Assembly: GCA_022385805.1 (NCBI GenBank)
Contig: MU277699.1
Span: forward strand, 1-64,000
Length of the DNA: 64,000 nucleotides
Reading direction: 5' to 3'
Origin: Pilatotrama ljubarskyi
Lineage: Eukaryota > Basidiomycota > Agaricomycetes > Polyporales > Polyporaceae
The notes below the pieces were generated by a model. That model saw nothing but the letters and a program-made list of their open reading frames with translations. It had not been told where the DNA came from and searched no databases. Position 1 is the stretch's first letter. Every line of letters begins with the position of its first letter. The position numbers were made by a program, and so were the translations under genes. Positions 35,039 to 45,748 of this stretch are shown piece by piece.

Positions 35039-35043
35039 TTTTT
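35039..35043 (+). terminator. RNA polymerase III terminator of tRNA-Lys
   Basis: Five T residues starting 5 bp after the tRNA 3' end. Confidence 0.75.
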
Positions 35044-35761
35044 GTGCTTCTGTTTTGTCTCCAGTTGCGCGAGCAAAGCCTCCACTCGTGTTGACAGCCT
35101 GGGGCCTTGTACTTTCCGGGCTCTCGGAGCTCTCACACACTGTATGATAGATGCTTCCCTTGAGCTTGGTCAAATAGTGTATGCATGGCTCTGGAACATC
35201 TGTGAACCGCACAAACGAGAGAACGAGACTGCTCGGCGTGACAGCGACGGCAGGCAATGCCGAGAGGGTGCGGGCACTGCACTGGAACCTCAGACAAGAA
35301 CAGCTCTCCTTTGGTGAGTCTTACAAGGTCGCAAGTTATCACTTGCGACCTCGCAACACTCACCGAACCTGCAGGCTTCTTTTCACTAAAAATCTTACAT
35401 AGTCAACCGCTACGCACCAAGCTCCGCAGTGTTCATTGCCGTGTCGTGAGGTCAAGCGAAGTCGGGAGCAGCTGAGTAGTGCAGGTAGTGCCGTGCCGTA
35501 AGCCAACATCAACAGGACAGGACAGGTTGCTTCGAAGTCGCACAAGTGGATTCGCATCGTCGAGCGATCCTTTCAGACAAACCATGGTTGTTGATAGCAG
35601 GGCCGCAAGCAAATTATGGTGGACTCAGGACAAGGGTCAGCATGCACGGATGCGATTAAGCAGGTGAATATCAGTATGCTACATATTCGCCAGTCAGTCA
35701 GGGTAGTGCATGTATAGCTGAAGCGACGTACGGACAGCGGTCTCGTGAAGGCTCCGTATGT
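35044..35761. other. intergenic, contains a perfect hairpin
   Basis: No gene seen. A perfect 10-bp stem hairpin lies at 35327-35350. Confidence 0.4.
35327..35350. repeat. perfect inverted repeat, 10-bp stem and 4-nt loop
   Basis: GGTCGCAAGT, loop TATC, ACTTGCGACC. It is not next to a coding region, so its role (binding site, RNA hairpin or chance) is open. Confidence 0.6.
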
Positions 35762-36679
35762 CTATACGACCTCGGCGGGGGCTCTCCCTCTCTCCTCCCG
35801 GATGCGGGCCTTGACATCCTCTACGACCTGCTCCCTCTCTGCCCGACGCTCCGCGATGAGGCGCAAGATGTTCCCTCTCGACGCCGTCACCCCGGTCCTC
35901 CACTTCCAGCCCTTGCCGTTGACAGAGCGCGTCATACGCAAGAAGTACAACTGCCGATCCGTGTCCCGCTTGTCGATAAGCAGTCGCTCTCGCAGCCACT
36001 TCTGCCTAGCCTCGCGCTCCTGCCTTGGCATGTCCTCCTCTGCGAGCGGGTAGTAGAACGGTTCGACGAGACCGACGACAGCACGCTTGTACGTCCTGTC
36101 CGGGAGAGTTGTTGCTGGCTTCCCCGGTCTCTTCAGGAGAGGAGACTGGTAGTTGTCGGTGCGGATGTAGGTTGTCTGGACACCGTATACAGCGAGGAGG
36201 TATGAGCGGATGTCGGTCTTGGTCACGGACTGCGGGACGCGGAATGTTGCTTCGTATGGGTTGTACGGCTGTCCCGCGGGCGTATGGTTCCGAACCATCT
36301 TGAAGATGATGTTGGGAAGGTATATCTTCTGGCCGACCACCTCCGCCTCCTCCTCGCCCTCCTTCGACGCCTGCCGCACACCGCGCAAGCGGCTTCTGCG
36401 TGAGTCCAGCCTTTCCAGCCACTCTGCCTCTGCCAGATTGGTTCCATCGTCCCTGAAAAGCTCGCCCTTGGCCAAAGCACGCTGGTAGCGCGCGAATTCG
36501 GTAGGGGTGAGGCCTGCGGGTGTCGCATCGGATTCCTGGGGTTCGACGTCGAGACCTTGCTGAGCACGGCGGATACGGACTGCACGGGGCGTCGACGCCG
36601 TTCGCGCCGCCGCCGCTGCGTCGGGGAGTGTCGCGTACAAGCGACGGAGGGTAGCGAACATGGAGAGTGTTGGCAGCAC
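35762..36679 (-). CDS. MRP20: mitochondrial large ribosomal subunit protein uL23m (Mrp20/MRPL23)
   Basis: A single exon of 305 aa (or 299 aa from the second ATG at 36661, MFATLRRLYATLP). The N-terminus is Arg/Ala-rich and fits a mitochondrial presequence. The uL23 core begins QKIYLPNIIFKMVRN, continues YEATFRVPQSVTKTDIRSYL, and has VYGVQTTYIRTDNY and YKRAVVGLVEPFYYPL, matching the fungal mitochondrial L23 pattern. A charged C-terminal extension with YFLRMTRSVNGKGWKWRTGV follows. uL23 sits at the exit of the peptide tunnel in the mitoribosome. It lacks introns, unlike most neighbours, and is divergent from TPT1. Confidence 0.92.
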   Translation of the reverse strand: MLPTLSMFATLRRLYATLPDAAAAARTASTPRAVRIRRAQQGLDVEPQESDATPAGLTPTEFARYQRALAKGELFRDDGTNLAEAEWLERLDSRRSRLRGVRQASKEGEEEAEVVGQKIYLPNIIFKMVRNHTPAGQPYNPYEATFRVPQSVTKTDIRSYLLAVYGVQTTYIRTDNYQSPLLKRPGKPATTLPDRTYKRAVVGLVEPFYYPLAEEDMPRQEREARQKWLRERLLIDKRDTDRQLYFLRMTRSVNGKGWKWRTGVTASRGNILRLIAERRAEREQVVEDVKARIREERGRAPAEVV

Positions 36680-37042
36680 ACGGCACGCTCAGGCAGGCTG
36701 CAACGGCAGAAAACTCGGGCGTGGAAACCTGTTGCCTCTTTGAGTCAGATCTGGGCCACCGGAGGTACGGGCCGCAGCCCGTACCCGTGGATGCTCCATC
36801 GACTGCGAGTTTGTGACGGGTGTACTCAGTACTGTACGTGCGACTGTCCTCCCCTCCCCTCTCAGGAAGGTTGAGCAAGCCGCCTGTACTCCGTCCTTTA
36901 TTCGACTGCAACGATCCCCGCCACGCAAGTGCTGGCGTACCGTATATCTATCGGTTGCCTGGTGACCACCAGCTTGCCCCGGTCAAGACTTGGTATCGCT
37001 ACACTCCAATATCGCCGCAGGAACGACTGCGAGTTCAGCCGT
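36680..37042. promoter_or_regulatory. shared promoter region of MRP20 and TPT1
   Basis: 363 bp between the two start codons, which point away from each other. No TATA box stands out. Confidence 0.5.
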
Positions 37043-38240
37043 ATGTCTACAGACGGCGTCGTACCTGAAGCTGCGCCCGAGGGACGTGGGCATAGAGGCT
37101 CCAGCGACAAAGAAGGCAAGCAACACAGCAGAGGCGGCGGCTCCACGAGGGGGCGAGGAGGAGGGAAAGGCGGTTCCGCGAAACTGAGGGGTCTACCCAA
37201 GGATTCTCATGACGTCCGCATTTCGAAGACATTGTCGTGGATCCTTCGCCATGGGTCGCAGTCCGAGGGTCTTTCCATGCGCCCAGACGGTTACGTCCGA
37301 GTGGAAGAGCTTGTAAGGCTAATCTCCATTTGAGCGCGGTCTTCCAGGCGTTGATGTCAATGAAGTAGCTCCGGCGGCCCAAGATGCATGAGTTGACGCT
37401 TGATGCTCTCAAAGAGATCGTGAAGAACGATGCGAAAGGCAGATACAGCCTTGTTCTTGAAGCGAATCCCAATACCGGGGCGGAAGCTTGGTGGATCAGA
37501 GCCAATCAGGGCCATTCCCTGAAGGTAAGCTCTGGCGCAGGAGCGACGCTGCTTCTTGACTCAAGTAAACATTGCCAGTCAGTTGTCTTGGATTATGAGC
37601 CAATCAAGTCCGTGTCCGACATCCCGACCGGTATAGCCGTCCATGGGACGACTAAGCGTGCTTGGGAGAGCATCAGTATGTCCTACCATCTCCTGTTCAC
37701 ATTTCTTCCCACTGACTCGGCAGCAGAGGACCAGGGTCTCAGCAAGATGAGTCGTAATCATATCCATCTTGCGCAGGGCGTGGCTGGCTCTGGAGTCATC
37801 AGTGGTACGTTGCTGCCCGAGCTCTCTCGGTGATCCCGGTGATAAGCGTCTCCACAGGCATGCGTAACTCGTCTCAGATCCTCATCTACGTCGATGTGCA
37901 GAAAGCCCTCGACGCTGGGATCAAGTTCTACATCTCCGCGAATGGCGTCGTCTTGACCGAAGGCGATGCACGTGGCTTCCTCAGCCCCCAGTTCTTTTCG
38001 CGGGTAGAGACTCCCGATGGCAAGGCGCTGCCAGGCTGGGATGGCCCCCGGAGCTTTCTGAAGGACTTGTCTACAAAGCGTTCTATCGGGACGACTACGT
38101 CTCAGACCGACGAGCCAGCGACCCGCACGACGAGCATTGGAGTCGGGCCATCCAAGAAAGAAGAGGCTGTGCAGGCACCGGACACGGTAGAAACTGGAGT
38201 GCAAGAAATCGAGAAGATGATATCGAGTACGAGTTTGTAA
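37043..38240 (+). CDS. TPT1: tRNA 2'-phosphotransferase Tpt1
   Basis: Transfers the splice-junction 2'-phosphate of ligated tRNA to NAD+, the last step of fungal tRNA splicing. Five exons, 37043-37312, 37369-37524, 37579-37675, 37727-37804 and 37858-38240, give 327 aa. After a Gly/Arg-rich leader come the family motifs in order: ISKTLSWILRHG, DGYVRVEELLRRPK, LDALKEIVKNDAKGRY, WWIRANQGHS, VHGTTKRAWESIK, LSKMSRNHIHLAQG and SSQILIYVDVQKAL. The conserved Arg-His-Gly and Arg-Asn-His-Ile-His residues of the catalytic site are present. The C-terminal 70 residues are a divergent tail. An upstream ATG at 36929 is in frame but its extension is not conserved-looking. Confidence 0.93.
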
Positions 38241-38981
38241 GCCTAGATTATATTAAACTGTATGCGGATCGTGTAGAATGCCGGATCGAGATTGACAGGT
38301 GAGCCTTTGCTCGATTTGGGGTGACTCGAGAGCAGGACCTCGTCTCTGGATACCTGCGCTGCACCGGCAGGTCTCGAGGAGGGAGAGGTACTATGTGCTT
38401 TGCTACAGTCTTGTCTGCTTCTCCATATTTCATCCGCGTCTTAAGCGCACCTCCATGAGCCCGGCCCTGAGGCTGGGACTCCTGAAAGGCACTAGGTGAG
38501 CGAATTCGCCTGCCGTAAGGGCTACATGGAGGCCCGCCTCCATAGACGCTGGAGGTTCTTGGTCGGGGCATGGAAATTTCTGATGTCATGCCGGTGAGCC
38601 CCTCGTGCTCTCTACCCTTGCTGCGTCCATATGCTCACCGTGACCCATTGGACCACTAAGAACATGCGTCCATCGCGGTGACCTCGCGTGTGCTTGCTTC
38701 GAACAGGGCCGTGCACCACTTTAGGAAGGTCACGCAGCATTCCGCCACGGGTTCATGGTCATGGACACATTACATCCCATACCGCTTCCTATTACACGAT
38801 ACCTGCTGATAGTCCACGAGCCGGCAACAATTGCCCTACGAGAAGTCCAACAGAGACAGTTTCTGATGCTCGAAGTCAATTGCACTCGCTGTGTGCTGGA
38901 TCTCTCCCTATCTCTCCCCCATTTGGATCATGTGCTGCCACGCCTGGACGTTCCGACTCATATCCACTGCACACGGGGAAG
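38241..38981. other. upstream region of the glycosidase gene
   Basis: 3' flank of TPT1, then the promoter region of the secreted GH127-type enzyme. No gene seen. Confidence 0.5.
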
Positions 38982-38988
38982 TATAAAG
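38982..38988 (+). promoter_or_regulatory. TATA box of the GH127-type gene
   Basis: TATAAAG, 54 bp before the ATG at 39036. Confidence 0.65.
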
Positions 38989-39035
38989 TGCCAGTTACTA
39001 GCGAAAGGGCGAAAACTGCGGACGGCCGGTTCACA

Positions 39036-42000
39036 ATGACGAGGACTCTCCTGGTTTCGCTTCTGGCATCTATTGCATCGCGTTCCGTCGCGTACGGCCA
39101 ATCCGTTTCAGGACGTAAGTACGATCGTCATGTTGCAATCGTCACGTTTTCACCTCCAGGATTCGCCTCTAGTTGCACCAAAGACGTTCTTGAACATACC
39201 ATTGGGTAAGGTGAAGCCGGCAGGGTGGCTGCACGATCAGGCATGCGGGAACGTCGTCTGGCTCTTTGGATGACGCGACTTACCTCCTTGTCCAGCTCAC
39301 CGTTCAAACCAACGGTCTTGCGGGGCATGAGCATGACTTCTACAACTAGTAAGTTGTGGTAGACGCATGCCTGGTTTCTAACTCAAACGCGCGCAGTGTA
39401 TCTCAGACTACTTGGACCGGCGGCAGTTCCACCTACTCCGACCTGGAGGAGGGTATGTGGAAGTGCTCTCTCCGTTTCCTCTACTCATCTCACCTTTTGC
39501 TTGGTTAAGCCGGAAGTTACTGGTTTGTGCGTCACCGGGAAGCTTCGAGACGTATGAGTTAGCTGCTGAAACCCCGCAGAATGGAATGGTCCCTCATGGT
39601 GTCCTCGCCGACGATGCCAACATCCAGGCGCAAGTTCAACAGTTCCTTGACTACGTTGTCGACCATCAAGACTCCACTGGCTGGCTCGGACCAGAAGTCA
39701 ATACGACGAAGCCGCGCTACCTCTGGGGCAGGTACGCTTGCCCGACCGCTGCCGCTGCATTGGGAGGGATTGACTCATAAGAGCGCTCGCATATCGCCAC
39801 AGATACCCGTTCTTCTTCGGCGCGATCCAGATGGTCGAGGCGAATCCCTCCCTCGCAGGCAAGGTAGTTCCAGCCTTGCACAAGTTCGTCTCCCTTGCGA
39901 ACACGATGTTGCACAACGGCGACGGGCTGGAGGATTGGACGCGCTCGCGTTGGGAGGACTTTGTCATCACGCTGCAGTGGTACGTATCTCATGGCGAATG
40001 CGAACAGAGAGGGCATGCTTGAGTAGTCCTGACGTGTCACGACAGGCTTTATGACTTCCACCCCGACGGTCAAGAAGACATTCTCATCGACACAATGAAG
40101 CTCCTCAGGTCCACCGGTGACCGGTGGGAGGACGTCTTCAGTGAACAGGTGAGCAAATTTCTCGGCCGACTTCAGCACCCTTCTGCTCATCGACCGCTCG
40201 CACACAGTACTTCCCGACAGGGCCCGTTGACAACTTGCAGAATCCAGTCTCGCCTTTGTCCTGGCACGGCGTGAATGTGGCCGAAGGCCTCAAAGCACTC
40301 CCAGCCGCGTATCGTTTCAGCCACAACCAGTCAGGTGAGGCGAAGCGCCGATAGCCTCCATGTAGCCTACTCTTAATTCGTGATAGACCTTGATGCTGCG
40401 AGCCAGGGCTGGGATCGATTGTTCCAATATCACGGCCGGCCGTCTGGCATATTCGCCGCTGACGAGTACCTCGCCGGCTTGGAGGCTGTGAGAGGGTAAT
40501 TATCGTTATTGCTCTTGCAGGTGAAGGTTGACCACATTCTATCTCATAGAACCGAGCTGTGCCTTGTGGTAGTACGTATTGGGACGCTTCCTTGCGACAT
40601 GTGCCACCACCAGCTAACATTGTGCTCTAGGAAACGATGTTCTCGTACGTAGCGCAAATCTCAAGTACCGGCCGTCACTCTGAATACTCCTTAGTGGTTC
40701 TTTCCTGTACCAGGTGACTGGAGACCCGAAGTACGCCGATAGGGTAGGTGCTCCTGGGTAGTTTTATTGATCTCCCGTGCTGAGCAAGAGTAAAGATTGA
40801 ACGCATCACCTACAACGCGCTACCCGCCACTCTTACTGGAGGTACGACGAGTTCTTTCTACCGTATGTGCTAGATTGAACATTCGCTATGCAGATATGTG
40901 GTCCCACCAGTACCTGCAACAGCAGAACCAAATTGCCGCGAAGAATATGAATCCGTGAGTCGCCTGTTTGGTCATGCGACTCCTGATGGCTGACGCCGCC
41001 CTAGGAACCCCTTCCCGACAGATGGGTACGTCCCGCGAGGCATATGCGGTCCTCTGCGTTTACAGATGCTGATGAAGTATGGCTTCGCAGATCGTACTCG
41101 AACGTCTTCGGCTTGGAGCCCAACTATCCGTAAGTCGTCCCTGGTCAACGACGAACATCAGGCTCAGCTGGTCGACTCAGATGCTGCACTGTGAACCACC
41201 CGCAAGGATGGCCGAAGTTTATCAGTAATGCGTTTGTCACGACGCCCGACCAGGAGTCCCTCGTTCACGTCTACCTCGGGCCGTTCAGTGTCAACACTAC
41301 CCTGACAAACGGTTCGTACACAGATATACAGTCAGGGTCAGATCGCGCCTCTGACCGAACCACTTCTTCGGTACAGATAACAAGGTTTCCGTCACCGTGG
41401 ACACGCTGTATCCCTTCGGGGACACCTTGACCACCACCATCAAGGCTGACAAGCCCTTCACTTACCAAGTCCGCATTCCAAGCTGGGTGAGCAAGGGCAC
41501 CATTGCTATTAATGGAGGCGCAGCAAAGGCCGTCTCTCCCTCCAACGGTCTGCAAGCCGTTTTCGTGGAGTCCGGAACGACCCAGGTCACTCTAAACCTG
41601 CCCGCGGATATCACCATTGGTACGTACCCTTCCTCGAAATCATCACTCAGCAGGAGGACACTGACAACGTCGGCCTGTCAACCATAGAATCCCGTCCGCA
41701 CGGCTCCATCGCGGTCCACCGAGGCCCGCTGCACTACGCATACGACATCGCACGGAGCCAGAAGGTGCTTGCGCAGAATGCACAGCAGCCCCTCGCGGTG
41801 GACCTCGAGTTCGACGCGAATGCGCCGTGGCAGTACGCTATCGATCCCTCGACGCTGGTTTTCCACGGGGGTCAGCCCGCGGGTGGGAACTTGCCGTCGC
41901 CGATCTTTGACTCGGGGCGGCCTCCGTTCACGATTACCGCGACGGCGTGCCCGATCGACTGGGCAGTGGCGGGCGACACGTTCGCGGCCGCGCCTCCGAC

Positions 42001-42155
42001 CAATCCGGCGTGCACGGGTCCTGCTACGAACATCACGCTCTGGCCTTATGGGGTGAGTTCCCGGCTTGGCTCCTAAGTATCGGTAGGACTTACACTCTTG
42101 TTAATAGGCCACGAAACTTCGCATTGGGGAATTCCCGACCTTTAAAGTTAGTTGA
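39036..42155 (+). CDS. secreted GH127/DUF1680-type glycoside hydrolase (beta-L-arabinofuranosidase-like)
   Basis: Twenty-one exons join in frame to 666 aa: 39036-39114, 39173-39240, 39296-39348, 39397-39452, 39510-39526, 39559-39731, 39803-39979, 40046-40148, 40208-40334, 40387-40495, 40550-40571, 40631-40644, 40695-40743, 40796-40841, 40894-40954, 41005-41025, 41091-41129, 41181-41311, 41377-41619, 41688-42052 and 42108-42155. A signal peptide opens the protein (MTRTLLVSLLASIA). The (alpha/alpha) barrel shows GWLHDQLTVQTNGLAGHE, WEDFVITLQWLYD and SWHGVNVAEGLKALPAAY. The GTELCLVVETMFS and YPCCTVNHPQGWPKF stretches supply the Glu and Cys residues that bind zinc and act as nucleophile in GH127. 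A beta-sandwich follows. Arabinose release from plant or wall glycans is inferred. The second intron starts with GC. Short exons 5, 11, 12 and 16 are the least sure. Confidence 0.85.
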
Positions 42156-42463
42156 ACGGCGGATTTACGAGGGTCAGTTACCCGTTCTCGAGCCTACGAT
42201 CACGGTGTAAGGAATGTCTTCAGCGTATGATGGAACGCGAATGGGTAGGTGGTACTGGCGCGTTAGTGGAGAGACTCAGAGGGGAGTGTCAAGCGCGTAT
42301 GGTCACTCAACCGGTTTGTACGCTTCAGACTCTTCAATGCTCAATGTGATGCCATGCCTCCGTGTGCCTTCCTGCAGTGCAGTACGTCCCTCGACAGAGA
42401 CTCGAATTCTGACCACTATCGTTCACTTGAACGGGGCTAAGAACTTGCTGAGGCCCACAGATT

Positions 42464-43345
42464 CAGGTTCTTCTTCTTCTGGAAGAATTTTACAGTCGCT
42501 GCGAAAGCACACTCCTTGCCAGCCTTTAACACGGGGTCGCTCTACCAGCAAGCAGGCGAGTTCAATCGCTCTGCTTTATGCGGGATACTCGTAAGGCTTA
42601 CCATGTCGCCTCTCACGGAGAAGCCGTGAGTACATCCCTCCCAGTACGTCCTCTCATATCCGGGTGCGAATTTTCCATCGCCAAGGCCTTCGCCTGCGCC
42701 TCTTGCGGGAACGCCGGGTCGATCTCGCAGCTATTTATCAGGATTGAAGCTTTTGCTCTGTCTCGATATTCCTTCAAGCATGGCGAATATCATCAGGTCA
42801 GCCCCATTCCCAACTCGCTGGGGTGACATACCTCTGGATCCTCTGAGATACGGAAGCGCGACGGATGAGTGATGGCCGTGACATTACTCGTGCCCTTCAG
42901 AGCGGGGTACCATGCGACGATGCCCCGAAGCAGTATCCTGTGTTATCAATCCAGTTGACGCGTTCTGCCTCGAGTGCGTTGACGACCGCGTCTAGGACAG
43001 GCCCCCAAGTCTCAGGGTCGTGGCGTGCTATACGCGCAGCACGATCGAAGTCCTAGCGGTTGGTAGCGTCTTCAGGCCTCGCACCGCCGTGGGACAGGTC
43101 TGGGATGATCGTGCGGAAGCCGTTTCCAGCGAAGTCGTCGACCAGCAGCTGTGGGTATGGTGCAGTGAGACGTACATATACGTACAGGCATGCTGGCAGA
43201 ACGGGGGGGGGAGGGGGGGGGCGTACTTACCTTGTGGTTGACCACGGAGATGCCGAATACATCAGGGAGAAAGAGAATGTCCTTGTCCTTGTAGTACTCC
43301 CCCTCGGATGGCGACATAGCAGTCGACGCCGCCGATCTACTCTAT
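42464..43345 (-). pseudogene. dienelactone hydrolase pseudogene (copy A, old)
   Basis: The minus strand carries all parts of a dienelactone hydrolase in the order of the intact copy at 45863-46947, but with stops and frame changes. Recognisable pieces are DVFGISVVNHK (near 43235-43265), LLVDDFAGNGFRTIIPDL (43100-43150), NTGYCFGA (around 42930, with a one-base deletion right after it), THPSRFRISEDPE and KAGKECAFAATVKFFQKK (42480-42540). Some splice donors survive (gtaagt at 43230). A poly-G tract interrupts the intron near 43203. This is the most diverged of three tandem copies. Confidence 0.85.
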
Positions 43346-43667
43346 CTCCCCTGAATCGTCATTCGGCCTTGTGAGCAGTGGCCTCCGGGGCTTGTTCACG
43401 ATCCACGGGATGGATCTACCAATCCGTCGATTCGCCCTTATGGCGAACACCTGCTCGTCCAAGACGGTGAAACGAAATATGGAACGTCTACCGACGCCCT
43501 CTACGCAATCACTGTACTCCACGTACCGTTCACATACTCCTTGAAGAGAGAGCCTGATCGAGCTCTTCAGGCCTGACCACACGCGGCCTGATTTGTAGTA
43601 GTCACTGAAGTGTATCTCGGCCGCCATTTAGACCACCGTTTCCTGAGGCCATTGAGAAGTGATAAGG

Positions 43668-45225
43668 AACTCAGGCTCGTCCATTCGAGATCACTGATGC
43701 TGACCGGTTGATCAGAGCACTACTTTGTATTGTACACTCGTAGTATGCAACTCGGCGTCACGCGCACTGAGCTTCGACACCCTACAGGTCCTGATACTTC
43801 TTGAAGAACTTCACAGTTGCGTCGAATGCACCCTCCTTCCCAGCCTTGATCTTCGGGTTGCTCTAAGTCACCCCGAATCATCAGACATTGTATCCAAGCG
43901 GGCATGCCAGCAGACTCCACCTACCATGTCGCCGCGCACCGCGAACCCATGGTTGCAACCCTCCCAGTACGTTCTCTCATATCCGGGCGCGAACTTGCCG
44001 CCGCCCAGGATCTCGTCAGCCTTAGCCTGAGCCTCCTGCGGGAAAGCCGGGTCGGTCTCGCAGCTGTTGATCAGCAGAGGTGCCTTGGCCTTGTCGCGGT
44101 ACTCCTACTCCCCGCATGTATCAGCGTCTCTCCAAGAGTCGCAGCCACATACAAGCGAAGCGCAGCTCGAGATCCTCCGGAATCTGGAGCTGAGACGGGT
44201 GCGCGACAACCGTGACCTTGCTGTCGCCCTTCAGAGCGAGGTACCAAGCCGGTGGGGCGCCGGAACAGTAGCCAGTCGTGCCGATCCACGTAACGCCTTC
44301 AGCGCGGAGGGAAGCGACGACCGCGTCGAGGACGGGCTTCCACGAGTCAGGACCGTCGCGCCATCCAGCCTGCGCGGTCGAAGTCCGGGCGGTTGAGCGC
44401 GTCTAAAGGGATCGCGTCGCCCTGGAAGAGGTCTGGCATGATCGTTCGGAAGCCGTTTCGCGCGAAGTCGTCTACGAGCAGCTGTAAGGTATGGAGAAGT
44501 CAGAGTGGTTCCCAGTGGAGCGCGCTTGGAAGGACAGTAAATTGTGCGGACCTTGTTGTTGACAAGCGGGATACCGAAGACGTCCGAGAGGAAGAGGACG
44601 ACTTTGTCCTTCGGATAGTCTCCCGCAGGCGTCGAGACGTAGCATTCGACACCGCCGATTTGCTGGATGTTGCCTGAATGAGCGTGAACAAAATACTGAG
44701 CAGACGACCGCGATTATGGGGAAGAGCCTGCGTACCCTCGGGTTCGCCTTCATGGCGTACACCTAAACGGCATAGCAAAGAGACATGAGCATCCAGCATT
44801 GCAAATCGTATGCACTACGCTGCGCCCGCATACCTTTCACGCAGTCGTCGCAGCTCATCTTGTTGTGGTCGTGCAGAACCAAGCTTCAAGAGTAACCCAT
44901 ACGCTCGAGCCTATTTAAGACTCGGATGGGAAGGCGCACTGCGGGGTGGGACCCACCCCCAATGCCGATCCGGCTCTGATATACTCCCACTGTCCCACCC
45001 AAAGCCGACACCCACTGAAGCCAATCTCGGCGCATTACTCACGCTGTCTGACCCGCGCGGAGGCTCACCGACCGAGATTGACATGAGGTTCAACCGCAAG
45101 ATGACCTTTGCGCGTGGTAGTACAAGCCGTGCCACAGAGAAGCCGGCCACCACCCGCAGAGCGTCGAAGTCTGCATCGGCCGAGCCTCCGAGTCCCTTTT
45201 GCTCATATCGCAATAATAATAGCCA
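43668..45225. repeat. tandem duplication, unit 1 (contains DLH copy B)
   Basis: About 1.55 kb similar to 45749-47300, covering the dienelactone hydrolase gene plus both flanks. The shared flanks include CTGACCGGTTGATCAGAGCA on the 3' side and AATCTCGGCGCATTACTC on the 5' side. Confidence 0.8.
43782..44858 (-). pseudogene. dienelactone hydrolase, recently inactivated (copy B)
   Basis: Six exons parallel the intact copy C base for base in length: 44834-44858, 44736-44762, 44552-44673, exon 4 (44165-44481), 43925-44104 and 43782-43862. Two lesions are visible against copy C. Exon 4 has lost two bases in the codons after AGWMAR (near 44357), giving a frameshift and a TGA within a few codons. The donor after exon 4 reads CTGCGC instead of GTGCGC (near 44164). 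The nucleophile motif is GYCSG rather than GYCFG. The rest, including CETDPAFP and GCNHGF, is preserved, so decay is recent. A sequencing error could explain one lesion but hardly both. Confidence 0.8.
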
Positions 45226-45748
45226 CACTCAATTCATACTAGATTTTCCCTCTCGCCGCTTTGGGAAGCGTGGTCAGCCTGATTTGGGTGAGCATGTACC
45301 GAAGCAGTCGAGCCTCTGCCAATGGCTCCGTGTAACCCAAATCGAGGTTCAACGTTACGCCTTCATGAGATGCGGAGTTTGGGCTAAGTATGTTCACCTT
45401 TGCCTAAATCGGGCTGGTCGGTTTATTCCTGCCATGGACTGAGCCACCAATAGTCTCTCACGACTCATAGCACTGCTCGCACTTGTGCTACCGCTCCTTG
45501 GCGAAACCTTCTGCGCTCTTTTGCGGCCCCGGTCGCAGAGATTCCGGCAAGCACTGGCCATAACCTTGAAGTCCGCTCTCATGAATATGGAGATGTAGTA
45601 CGGCCGTGTGCATTCACATGATTGGGCCAACTCTTACAGTGCACTAGATTGCACACTATCTCGGCCTCCATGTATGCCGCCGTCTGGGCGCGAGATCACC
45701 AATTCAGGCAAACGTTGAAAGTGATAGGAGAAATACTCGACAGTTGAC
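45226..45748. other. spacer between duplicated units
   Basis: Not shared by the two copies. Short open frames only. Confidence 0.4.

Noticed and set aside
36006..36911. 301-codon minus-strand frame overlapping MRP20
   Set aside because: MRP20 in the adjacent frame shows the uL23 pattern throughout. This frame shows none.
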